Part shown: positions 1-10,142 of the stretch, one piece after another
Layout of the letters: each line of letters starts with the position of its first letter
How positions within the stretch are numbered: position 1 is the first letter of the stretch
DNA from: Silene latifolia
Taxonomy: Eukaryota > Streptophyta > Magnoliopsida > Caryophyllales > Caryophyllaceae
NCBI RefSeq assembly: GCF_048544455.1
Contig: NC_133536.1
Span: 40,008,652 to 40,072,651 of the forward strand
Reading direction: 5' to 3'
DNA: 64,000 nucleotides
Program-made: the position numbers and the translations under genes
Notes under the pieces: model-generated
What the model was told of the DNA's origin: nothing
Seen by the model: the letters and a program-made list of their open reading frames with translations, nothing else
Database searches by the model: none

Positions 1-222
1 TAAACCGTCATCTACCAAACCTGATCAAAGCTAACCTGCAGGAACAAACTACGCAACCCAGCAGCAAAGGCACTCAGACCATTATATACAACCGAAAGGG
101 GGATATGTACAACAAACTGGGGGCTCGAGCCCCAAGCAAAATTCAAAATGTCCAAAATATAGGTCCTAAATGTACAAATGTGCAAGATACAGCCAAAAAC
201 AAAACAACAACAAAAACAAAAA

Positions 223-2600
223 CTACTGCCGGTCGCCGCCTAATTCCGCAACTCTCACCTCGAGAGCAGCAACCTGGGCGTCACGAACCTCGAGCTCCCT
301 CAGCAAACGAGTTGTCTCCTCCCGAGACTGGGCCAACTCTCGCTCCAGCTCGCGCTCCCTCTGCAAACAGCAAAATTGGCTCATGTCAATCATTTCAAGC
401 AATCATAAGAAAGTTCAAAAAATGAAATAGACGAAAGGTTCATACCTGACGACCTCGACCGCCGATAAGTGCCTCGACGGCAGTAGCTCGCAGACGGTTG
501 GCTACCCTCCATAACGCCACAAACCGAGACGGCGCAACCTGCATTTTCAAATAAGAAGTTCTCAGTAATTGGATAAGTTCAATCAAACGTGTTCTTACAC
601 AAAAAATCATACAAATTAGAGGCTCACCCTCCGAATCAGATGCTGCCACTCGTCCAAGCCAGCATCCGTCACAACCATGTCAAAGTCACGCAGCTCGGAG
701 ATCGTCGTCCTCCCGGTCACGTTAGTGTACTCGAGAGTCTCGGCGTACTCTGGGGCTCGATGCCCGCCGCCTCAACCTCCTGCAAAAACAAAGGATTACC
801 ATTAAATAGATGATCATTCATCATGCTTTCGAAATGGTCATAAAGAGAGTAAATGCTCACCACAACCGGCCAGTACGCCAACCTCCCGTAGAGGAACGCC
901 GAGTAGTCCTCACCAGGAAGCAGAAGGGCGTCACCACCAACGCTAGCCAAGTCAGCCTCCCTCTCAGCCTCAGAAGGCTCCCTGAACATCGTCCTAGAGA
1001 ATCGATGGGAACCGTCGAGACATCCCGAGAGCACTGACGAGCCAAGCGCTCGCCCAAGTACCACACAGGACCCATCGACGTCCTCAGTAACAACCGGCTC
1101 GAGCTCTTAGGTCGAAGGACCTCAGCCACGAAAGGAGGAGCGCCGGCGTACTCCACTCAAGGCCTGGGCACCCACTGGGAAAAGACAAGCAAGTAATCAT
1201 TCTTATGATCGGATAAAAAAGTAATAAAGAAGCAAAATGAATATAAGTGAGATGCTCACGCTGTCCAGCTGAAGAGCGTTCACGTCCCGTCGGTAGACAC
1301 CGTGAGAGGAACGCTTGCTCCTCGTGCGACACATCACCCAATCCCTCACAACGGGATATGCCTTCTCCAGCGGCTCCGTCCTCTTGGGCGAGAGGCTCGT
1401 AAAGTAGGAGTACACCCACGCCTGTGAAGTAAGATAGTCAATAACGATCTTTCGTAATTCGATGAAGAAAAGAAGTGATTTTAGTCTGAATGAAGGTTCA
1501 CACCTCCAACAGTAGTCCAGGGCCGACAGCACTAGGAGAAGTCCCCTTCTCCATCAACTCTGGACGAACCATAGCCCTCATGAAGCGGATGAGGACCGCA
1601 AAACCAGCAGTGACCCAGTCCCAACGTCCCAGGGAGCTCAGGTCAGAAAGAAAGGGAATGAGCTTCGTCGACAGCATATCTCCCTTGTCTCCGAGGTAGA
1701 TCGAAGACAGAAACCACCAAAACCACAAACGGGCCCTCTGCTCAGCTGTACAGGGAGGAGGAGCCGTCTCTCTCCCGTCAATCACCACCCGCGCCGGGGT
1801 CTTCCCCGCAAAGTAGTCTCGGACATAAGAACTAGGCACCAAACCAGGCACTGTAACAGCCTTCGGCGGCAAGTTCCAGCCGATCAACCTCCTAGCCTCG
1901 GCCGAGTCCACCCTCATGGCAGTCTCCGACCACTCCATCTCCTCGGTCCCACACGGCAGACCAGAAATCATGCCGTAGTCCTCCAACGTGACTCCCACCT
2001 CACCAAAAGGCATGTGAAAAGTAGAAGTCGTATCCCAAAATCGGTCCAAGAAAGCGCGGACCAGGCTAAGGTTAGCCCGCAGCTTCCTCTTCGCGATATC
2101 CCTCCAAGCCTGCACCAGGGCGCCGAATGCCCCCCGCTCGATCATGTCTTGCTCCTCCGCCGACAGCCTCTCGTAGCACTCCATCGCCGTCGTGTAGCCC
2201 GAGAACGATCTGATGTTCCCGGCCTCCTATTGTGATTTGAAACAAAAGCTATCTTTAGTTTAAATGAAATGGGAAAAGATATGAGCAAATGAAATGAAAG
2301 AAGATGAGTGGTGAGTGATGAATTCAAGATTACCAAGCTCTTCACCGTCCTATAGGACAGGTGACCCTCCGCAGCCCAAAGCAAGTGCTTGATGTCCCAG
2401 GTCTCATCCCACGCAGGTGCTCCCCTCAGCTGACGACCGCCTCGCCCAACGTTGGGCCGCCTCGGGGCCTCCTCCTCCTCCTCCTCGAGGACCTCGTCCT
2501 CAGCAACCTCACCAGCTGCCCTAACCGCAGCGAAAGATTCTCGAGAGCACGAGAAGCGTCGACGGCTGTGTCTATGTCCATGGGAGCTCTCCTAGAAGTA
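223..2600 (-). CDS. Plant mobile domain (PMD, MAIN-like) gene, antisense inside the retroelement
   Basis: Seven minus-strand blocks are bordered by GT-AG signals: about 2600-2334, 2226-1504, 1421-1260, 1174-861, 779-628, 538-446 and 360-223. The largest block (241 codons) carries the PMD signature: a FLDRFWDTTSTFHMPFGE stretch, then LEDYGMISGLP, and later LWFWWFLSSIYLGDKGD. The 1421-1260 block continues with WVYSYFTSLSPKR. The last block (360-223) is a heptad-like, Glu/Arg/Leu-rich coiled coil ending at a TAG stop. The first block is acidic, with a run of Glu. PMD proteins are plant proteins of the MAIN/MAIL1 type, and PMD genes are also carried by transposons. Extra antisense ORFs between pol and the 3' LTR are known in Tat-lineage elements. 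The 5' start is not certain and the gene may no longer be intact. Its cellular role cannot be read from the sequence. Confidence 0.7.
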
Positions 2601-4388
2601 GAAGCCTTGTCACCTGCAACGTTAAAGTGATTTTAGGCCGCGTCAAGTGACGACGAACTTTGATTAGGGGATTTTCGAGTTTTAGAAGCCCCGAAGTCGC
2701 TCTTTTCTCACCATCTTTGGCCGTATTCCCACAAACCCGATCACTCATGTGGTAATTTGGGTCAAGTCAAGCCTAAGTTGAAGCCCAGTCATGGGTTTGA
2801 GTCGAAATTTCGACAGCATTTCGTTATAACGGCGATTATGCCCTAGAAAAGTGTCCTGAAAAGGCCGTTACAAACCAAAATTACGAGATGGTAGGAAGTT
2901 TACCCATCATCCAAGGATTCCAAATGCCAAGTTTCATCGCAAATGGGTAATCCTAAGGCCACCTTCGAAGCAATTTACGGTTTAGCTGTGAAACCGTCAC
3001 AATTTCACTTAAATGCCCAAAACTCAACGAAAATTCGAAACAAATACATGGTTAGCCATCTACAATGTCAATTATGAAAGGCAAGATCATTTGGGGGAAA
3101 AGCCCCAAATTTTCGACATTTGAGGGTTGAAAACCCTAAATTTTGTCGATCTAATTCGTCTATTATAGAAGATTATAGTAAGAATGATATACATACCTCG
3201 ATTAGTCATGGTAAATGCAACCTTTTGGATCAAATTTTGACGGAAATGGTTAAGATTTGAGAGAGAAATTGAGGAATTGTGTTTCGAAACAAATGAAATG
3301 AACCCCTGTTTCATCGCGCTTTTACGCAGGAAAGACACCCCCAGGAATAAACGCAGCAGGCGCTGCGCCTCTTCCAAGAGATGCAGCTCTTGTTGCGCCT
3401 CTTCCAAGAGATGCAGCTCTTTCTGCGCCTCTTCCTCAACTTCCCTTCATACGAATTTTCAAAAATTTGTTATGAGTTCGTTATTTATGAGCCCGTCTTT
3501 GGTGTGCCTCTTCCCCGATGCCATTTATTTCTTTTCTAGCCCGTTTGACGATTATTCTTCGCTCAGACCCGCATTTCTAAGCCAATTGCAGACTATCGTA
3601 CATTATTTACTGCTTCCAAGACCTTGTTTGTCACAACGAGCAAGTATTCTCTGACAGGTGTTTCGACACGCCTTCATTATATTCCCCCAGCGAGAGTAAG
3701 CGGATAGACAATCCTTCTCGAGACATGGATATAGAATCCCGATGAGGTTTCCCCAACGAGAGTTCACGACATACAATCGTCCTTCTCAAGTTCTTCTGAA
3801 GTTTGTTTGAAGACGACCCAAGCAAATTTCTCCCAGCAGTTCCCGCATGTGTCCTGCTACTCACGATATTTCTTGTTTCCCCACGGAGTGCGATAAAGGT
3901 GTCATTCTCCAGAAGTGCCCAGACCGGCAGAGTTCTTACACTCAAGCCTTAGTTACCCCTTAGGTCGAACTTATATTTGGCCTCCTTCCCACTGATGCTT
4001 TCCTTTAGGGTCCCACACCCTAGTACAATCCTTACTTATCTTTTAGGTCTTATCCTTTAGCTCTTACGCTTATCCTTTAGCTCCCACGCTTACCCTTAGC
4101 TCTTGCGCTTACCCCTTAGCTCCTATGCACCTCCGGAAACATCTCGAGGAGGAAGTCTCAGGTATGGTTTCTTCTTATGGCTGGCGAGCTTCCTTACGTA
4201 GTCTAATGGACTTTAAACGACCCTCCCCGATAGTCGACAGACTCTAAAATGTTTCCGACGACATGTCCTTGGCTCAGACCCCTTGAGCCACCTCGCGTCG
4301 CCATAGTCGTCAGGTTGTAATGTTCGATTGACCTGATGGCTATACTTTGACTTTCGCCTTGTCCAAGCCTCAGTCAAAGTGGGGGCTC
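2601..4388 (+). other. Non-coding 3' internal region and polypurine tract of the Tat-type element
   Basis: No convincing gene is visible. The stretch contains a GC-rich triple repeat (3345-3445). At about 4040-4130 there is a series of short direct repeats built on 'ccttagctc.tacgctta'. A polypurine tract (about 4376-4388) ends immediately before the LTR. This is the expected position of the plus-strand primer site. Confidence 0.5.
3345..3445 (+). repeat. GC-rich palindromic module, three tandem half-units, internal copy
   Basis: Three consecutive copies follow the pattern G(A/C)-GCAGC-n-TGCGCCTCTTCC. The same half-unit occurs as dimers at three places in the downstream LTR. This copy lies in the internal region rather than in the LTR. 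Confidence 0.65.
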
Positions 4389-4802
4389 TGTAGATACCTC
4401 ATTTCTGCACCTCCCGCAAACCACCCGGTGATGATTGGGCCGCATGTTTGGTACGCGGAATGATTTGTGACAGTTCGTAAGTTTATCGTCAAGTGATTGC
4501 TCAAACACTGATGTCTACCTCTTAATTGTCATCTACGCGTCGATACGGTCGTTTTGACAGTAATTAGAGTACATTTGGAGTCCGGGCCTAAAACCGTCTT
4601 CATTTTCTGATAACCTCTAAAACCCGAGTCAGAATGTTCTGGAATGTTCCGGATATTTCTATTTCATATTTCACAATCTTTTAATCTTTGGTAAAGGATT
4701 TCCCGTAATATTCACACAAAATATTAAGGAAAATAAGATTAATCCGTTATTCCATAAATTAAACACGGAAATATTTCTTCCGCAGGAGAAAACCACCTGG
4801 GA

Positions 4803-4866
4803 AAAGACGCAGCAGGTGTTGCGCCTCTTCCAAGGGACGCAGTGACTGTTGCGCCTCTTCCCAGGT
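4803..4866 (+). repeat. LTR module A (GC-rich dimeric palindrome)
   Basis: Two half-units follow GACGCAG(n)TTGCGCCTCTTCC in AT-rich surroundings. The module is at offset about 418 from the LTR start. The solo LTR at 10143 has a related but different GC-rich block at offset about 417. Confidence 0.65.
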
Positions 4867-4957
4867 CCTTTTCTGCGTATTTTTCGTATATTTTCATATC
4901 TTTTCGAGATTCACTTCCAAAGTCTCTCCGAAAACCCTAATTCATTTACGTGATTAG

Positions 4958-4980
4958 TATAAATAGGAGCCTTCGCTCCT
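4958..4980 (+). promoter_or_regulatory. LTR TATA box with an adjoining perfect hairpin
   Basis: TATAAATA (4958-4965) is followed at once by AGGAGC-CTTC-GCTCCT, a perfect 6-bp stem. The downstream ACGCGAGTGTCTGCCC string is conserved in the other two LTRs. This is the likely Pol II promoter of the element. The minus-strand LTR copy keeps both the TATA box and the hairpin (about 63584-63607). Confidence 0.6.
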
Positions 4981-5413
4981 CATATTTCTCACGCGAGTGT
5001 CTGCCCTTCTCTTCTCCCTTTGCATTCTAGACCACGTTCTTACTTTTTGGCGTCTACGTGCTTGAACATTCGACCACGTAAGCTCGGATCCTTCTAAGTA
5101 CCAGCCTCGTTTTGCATGACTGACCAATTTGACCAACTCCACCATAATCAATTTAATAAATCTTAATCGTTTTCCTCTTACGAGGGCACTTTCGTTACAT
5201 TCGAGTCGAGCATCACTAAAACATAAACTTAGTTCATCTCGTTTCGTCAAACATGTAAGTCTGAGGGTGTAAATCCTTCTTTTTACTTATTGTTATTTAC
5301 TTTTTGTAATCATCAACGTAAGATTTATGTCGAAAGTACTTCTAAAAACCGATTTGTAAAACCATGTTTGAAACCCGTTTTACGGATTATCAGGAGACAG
5401 ACGTCGAGAAAGG

Positions 5414-5475
5414 ACGCAGCAACTGCTGCGCCTCTTCGAAGGGACGCAGTGCCTGCTGCGCCACTTCGTGAGGCT
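5414..5475 (+). repeat. LTR module B (GC-rich dimeric palindrome)
   Basis: It contains CGCAGCAACTGCTGCG, a perfect 7-bp inverted repeat with a 2-nt spacer, then a second half-unit ending in CTGCTGCGCC. The offset in the LTR is about 1026. Confidence 0.65.
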
Positions 5476-6009
5476 GCCCCAGTTCCTGCTTCCTTTCTTC
5501 TTCCTTCGTCTTCTGTTGATTTCGTCTACTTTGTTTTATTTCGTCTTTTTTGTTCTTAACCCGTTCACATGATAATTTAACATATCGTTCATCACTGTTA
5601 GTATTTAATTCATCATTAATTCCCGACTTTAAATCGCTTATAACCAATATTTGCTGGTTTTCGTCATTAAAATCAATCCGGGTTGTAGAAATTCGATTCT
5701 TTCATATCGGGTTTCTGGAATTCGACCTTTGATATATTTCCATCTGTCTATTGTCATATTCGTCATTAGTTCTTCATTAATTCGTCATATTTAACCTATT
5801 TAGTTCACTCATGTCACTAATCAATCTTTCATTCATGTAATTAATTCGTTTACATCGGTTTCATCCATGTTTTATTGCTTTTATGGCTCATTCACAAGTA
5901 AATAATGTATTAAATCACCTTCATCCGAGTCATATATCATAATCAATCATTAAATTTCACCCACGAATACTAACGGTTTGCAGTTCCGGCTTCACAGCCA
6001 AAACTCGGC

Positions 6010-6077
6010 CTTGGAACAGACGCAGCAACTGCTGCGCCTCTTCCAGAGGGTGCAGCTCTGCTGCGCCTGTTCCAGGT
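6010..6077 (+). repeat. LTR module C (GC-rich dimeric palindrome)
   Basis: It contains the same CGCAGCAACTGCTGCG core as module B, then GGTGCAGCTCTGCTGCGCC. The offset in the LTR is about 1621. Confidence 0.65.
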
Positions 6078-6757
6078 TGATTTCTGTCTCTGAACTCCCT
6101 TTCTTCTTTGACCTAGTTTAATTAGTTTACATATTAATCTACTATTAATCGTATTATCGCCTGATTCCTGTTCGTTAATTCGTTTGTTTATTCTTTCTCA
6201 AATTATCCGTTTTAAAAGTATTTTCGACATAAATCATTGAATCCGATGTAATTATTGTATTTATTATTGTATTTCTTTTATTGTACCATTTGTATGCCTT
6301 CGCATGTAATTGAATCTAAATCCCTACTTCGACTCAATTGTATGCTAAATTACATGTTCACCGACTTAGCCTAATTTTCACATGTTAGGATCAAAACTTG
6401 GATGTTGCATTGCATGCATATAATCGACAATATATCGAGTATAGATAATTTCCCTAATAATTAGTAGAGGCCGCTATCGAGCCGGGCGGGATTAGGTGTT
6501 CGATCAAAAGAGCTTCCTAATACGTACCCTCACCCCTTACTCCAGATCTCTGTGAACATCCGTGTTCATTGGCATCCAGAGAGTCATTCTAGACATAGAA
6601 TGCTAAGGGTAACGAGTTCTTGGTGTTAATGTCACTACTTTGTATCTTGACATGGCACGAGGTATTCGAACGGTTTCCAATTTTCCCTAATAAATTGGTG
6701 GCGACTCCACAAATGCAAACGCTTGTTTCCCAAGCGCCCCCGTGGCCCATGTCCACA

Positions 6758-8721
6758 ATTCCTAAAGTTGAAATACCTTAGAATGTTACTCAATTTAGAC
6801 CAATATCCTGTTGTAATGTACTATATAAGGCTATCTCTAAAATTCTTTGTACTAGACTATCTGTTGTGTTGCCTGATATCTTCAGTAAGAGTTAAGGAGG
6901 ATTTATCAAAGAGAGGAGTATTGTTGAAAACATCTTTATTTGTAAGGATATTGTGAGACTTTATAATAGAAAAGCTATTTCACCTAGATGCCTGATGAAA
7001 ATTGATCTCAAGAAAGCCTATGACTCTTTACACTGGGACTTCATAGAACAAGTGCTTATTGTGCTGCAGTTCCCAGAAAAATTCATCAAGCTAATCATTG
7101 TTTGTGTGTTAGGATTGTTTCCTACTCTCTGGTGCTTAATGGGGGAAACTTTGGGTATTTCAAAGGAGCAAAAGGTTTAAGGTAGGGGGATCCCATTTCT
7201 CCTATGTTGTTTACTATTACCATGGAATATTTGGGTAGGATAATAATGCATGTGACTAGCACTATGCCTTTCAAATTTCACCCTTTGTGCAGTCAGATTA
7301 CTTTATCTCGCCTTATGTTTGCAGACAATTTATTATTTTTCTCTAAAGGTGATACTAATTCTATAATGATCTTGCTAAGAACCTTTACCACGTTCTTTGT
7401 TGCCACTGGCTTACAAATGAACACTTTGAAGTCCAACATTTATTTTAATGGTGTGTCTAATGCTATTAAGGATGACATTCTGCAAGTTTTAGGCTGCATT
7501 GAGGGGTCTCTGCCTTTTAAATATTTGGGTGTGCCCATTTCAGCTGGCAGGCTTACTGCAAAAAACTATGTTGGTCTGATTGAAAAGTAACTTCCAGAAT
7601 CAGGGGCTATGCTGCAAAGAAATGGTCCTACTCTGGTAGATTAACCCTTGTAAATTTTGTGTTATCCACTCTCTATACTTATTGGGCAACCATTTTTGTT
7701 CTTCCCAAAGGAGTCCCGAGGAAAATTGATGCACTCTGTAGGAATTACCTTTAGGGTGGATCTACTGAATATGTGAGATTTCCTCTGGTGAGTTGGGAGA
7801 AAGTTTGTGTGCCAAAAAGTGAAGGAGGATTGTGAATAAAGAATAGTTATGCTTGGAACCTGGCTGCCATCTACAAATTGTCCGGGTGGATTTATACTAA
7901 TCCCAACTGTTTGTGGGTTAAATGGGTTCATCATATCTATATGAAGAGCTCTCAATGGTTAGCTTATACTCCTAAAGCTCATACTTCATGGAGTTGGAAG
8001 ACTATCTGTAGAGTTAAAGACAAATTTGCTATGGGTTTCTCTAGTACTGGTCAGTGGTTAGCTAATCCAGCTGGGTATTCTCCTACCAGTGGATATCACA
8101 GGATCAGAAAGAAGCAGCCTGTGATTACTTGGGAGAAGCTGATATGGAACTCTTGGTGTATACAAAAACACTATTTCATTACTTAGCTGATAGCTCGTGA
8201 TGCTTTGCTGCTCAAGGATAAGTTGCTTTAGCTGGGAATTGCCTCTGATGAAACATGTTGTCTTTGTGGTACAGGAGTTGAAAGTCATTGCCATTTATTC
8301 AGTCAATGCTTGTACAGTAAACATTTAATCAGGTTGATGAGTTGTAAATTGCATGTGTGGTTGCCTGGGACTAGAATGCTTGAGTGGATTCAATCCAAAC
8401 CATGGGCAAAAGTGAAGAAATGGGTAACTATTGCTTGGATTCAAGCCTTGTATTATGCTATATGGTATCAACGGAACAAATCAAGGCTTGAAGGGGTCGT
8501 GGTGAGGCGTGAAATTGTTATACATCAAATTGGTAGCCTACTCAAATATCATTGTATCTTTTGGCTCAAATGTATTAAGAGGAGTAGTGATGAAACTTGG
8601 GTCAAAGCAGTTAACTACTGATTGTTTGATCCTTGTTTCATGAATTGTACCTTATTTGGTAGTTTGTAATAGCTTTTTTATTATCTTAATGAAAAATTCT
8701 AATATTTCACCAAAAAATAAA
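6758..8721 (+). mobile_element. Old L1-like LINE, 3' half (RT onward), degraded
   Basis: Translated pieces match the plant L1 reverse transcriptase. They include an IPKVE start, then MKIDLKKAYDSLHWDF (RT motif A region) and FADNLLFFSKGD at the catalytic site, where the usual second Asp is Asn. Further on are a KYLGVPIS stretch and the C-terminal WYQRNKSRLEG region of the zf-RVT domain. Several stops and frame changes separate the pieces. The sequence begins exactly where the upstream LTR ends. It finishes in a short A-rich tail (about 8709-8721). The 5' half is expected on the far side of the retroelement, outside the window. Confidence 0.8.
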
Positions 8722-10142
8722 GGCGATGAGAAATTTATGCTTCCTCAAGGAAAATTCAAAATGACAATTGCATACATACATCCATGGCCTTGTGGTCAAA
8801 CTTCCTCTCCTTAATCTTAATCGGTTTGGGGAAGTTTAGTTAGAAGAAACCCTAGTTAATTCAAATTAGCTCTCCGAACAATAGAAAGCATGCGTCACTT
8901 GGTTTAGTTTCATTTGCATCACTTGTAAAATATATCATATAGTATTGCATTTAATCTTAGTTCATGCATTCATATGTTAGTTCATGCATTGCACTTGCAT
9001 CTATTTTCCTATCGCTTTGTCCATTAAGGACAATGTCCATGCTAGTATGGGGATGGGAAAATGTATTTCAAAAATCATAAAAATTTAAAAAATTTGAATT
9101 TTTTTAAAAACATGTTCTTTAATTTGAGAAAAATCAAAAAATTCAAAAACATGTTCTATACTTGTGTGTTTGTTACTCTTTTCACATAGGGATTACACCA
9201 CATTCTAGACATCCTTAAGGGATAATAGAAGAACCGCATGGTATGATATTTCCAATCTCTTTTCGCTACTCTTTATGTAAATGACAATTTGGTGAGATTT
9301 TGATTTGGCGGTTTGTAACTATGTGATGTTAGGAGAATACATTAGAATATATGGCATTTAGTTGGATGGTTGCATATGCATTAGACTTGTATATATATTA
9401 GTTGCATCAGGACATGTAGTTGCATTTAAGAAATTTTTTTGAAACGCCTAATTGAGAAGCTTGACAAGTTTATATAGGCCCTTGTAGATACTTTTTCTCC
9501 ATAAGACTTTGTTCCGTAGAATAGAATCAAGACACCCTTTTTTAGTGTCATACTAGTATTGTTTGACCTATGTGCTAAAGCCTAGTTAAGAGTTTGCATG
9601 TGAGTCCCCTAACTAACCCTATGATGTGATAGGAACTTGATCAACTTGTTTAGGTGACCTTGATTGACTTGGTGGTTTGGCAACCCGAAAATACTTTTCA
9701 GGAATAATTTTGAAGTGCTCACTTCAAAGATTTATGATGTGAAATTGTTTTAATAAGGAAACCTTAAGTGTTTTGAAATGTTGAAATTTGCGAAATTTAG
9801 TCGTTTTGATGGAGGCGTACGACTTCAATGTGCTTTGGAGAGGGATCCATTGAATTGGGCTCCCACATGGTTGTGAATTCAACCACCCAAAGACAGAGTG
9901 AATATCACCCCGAAAAACTATTGTCTAGAGGTTAACCGATTGCCTAATAAGCGATTGGCGAAACCAAAGACACTAGCAAGCGAGGGACAAATTTCATCTC
10001 TAAGTTTTGAAATGTGAAATGTGAAAGTTCAATGAGGTCAAATTTTGAATGCTAGTCTAATCCACTTTTGTATATTGGCTTGAGCATTTCATTCCCAAAA
10101 GCTTTTTGTTATACCACCTTGTTGAGCTTGGGATGATCCATG

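Larger units (their letters stand above)
1..6757 (+). mobile_element. 3' part of a Tat/Ogre-type Ty3/gypsy LTR retrotransposon
   Basis: The interval ends in a 2.37-kb LTR (4389-6757) that starts TGTAGATACC and ends TGTCCACA. A purine tract (GTGGGGGCTC) lies directly before the LTR, as expected for a plus-strand element's 3' LTR. The gag-pol region is not in the window and would lie upstream of base 1. The visible internal part holds an antisense plant-mobile-domain gene and about 1.8 kb of non-coding DNA. The DNA after 6757 is the middle of an old LINE, so the element appears to have inserted into that LINE. The lineage call rests on the LTR start, the tract and the long 3' region with an extra antisense gene, which are features known for the Tat lineage. 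Confidence 0.7.
4389..6757 (+). repeat. LTR of the Tat/Ogre-type element (3' LTR)
   Basis: It starts TGTAGATACC and ends GTCCACA, forming the usual TG...CA ends. The same ends recur in the solo LTR at 10143-12668 and in the minus-strand LTR at 61755-64000. It carries a TATA box at 4958, a hairpin beside it, and three GC-rich palindromic modules at offsets of about 418, 1026 and 1621. A TGGCGACTCC string near the end (about 6700) resembles primer-binding sites of related elements, but it is inside the LTR here because all copies extend past it to the same terminus. Confidence 0.8.

Noticed and set aside
6695-6715. TGGCGACTCC as the primer-binding site, with the LTR ending before it
   Set aside because: Three copies in the window extend past this string to a common TGTCCACA end, and the solo LTR has its target duplication exactly there, so the string is inside the LTR.
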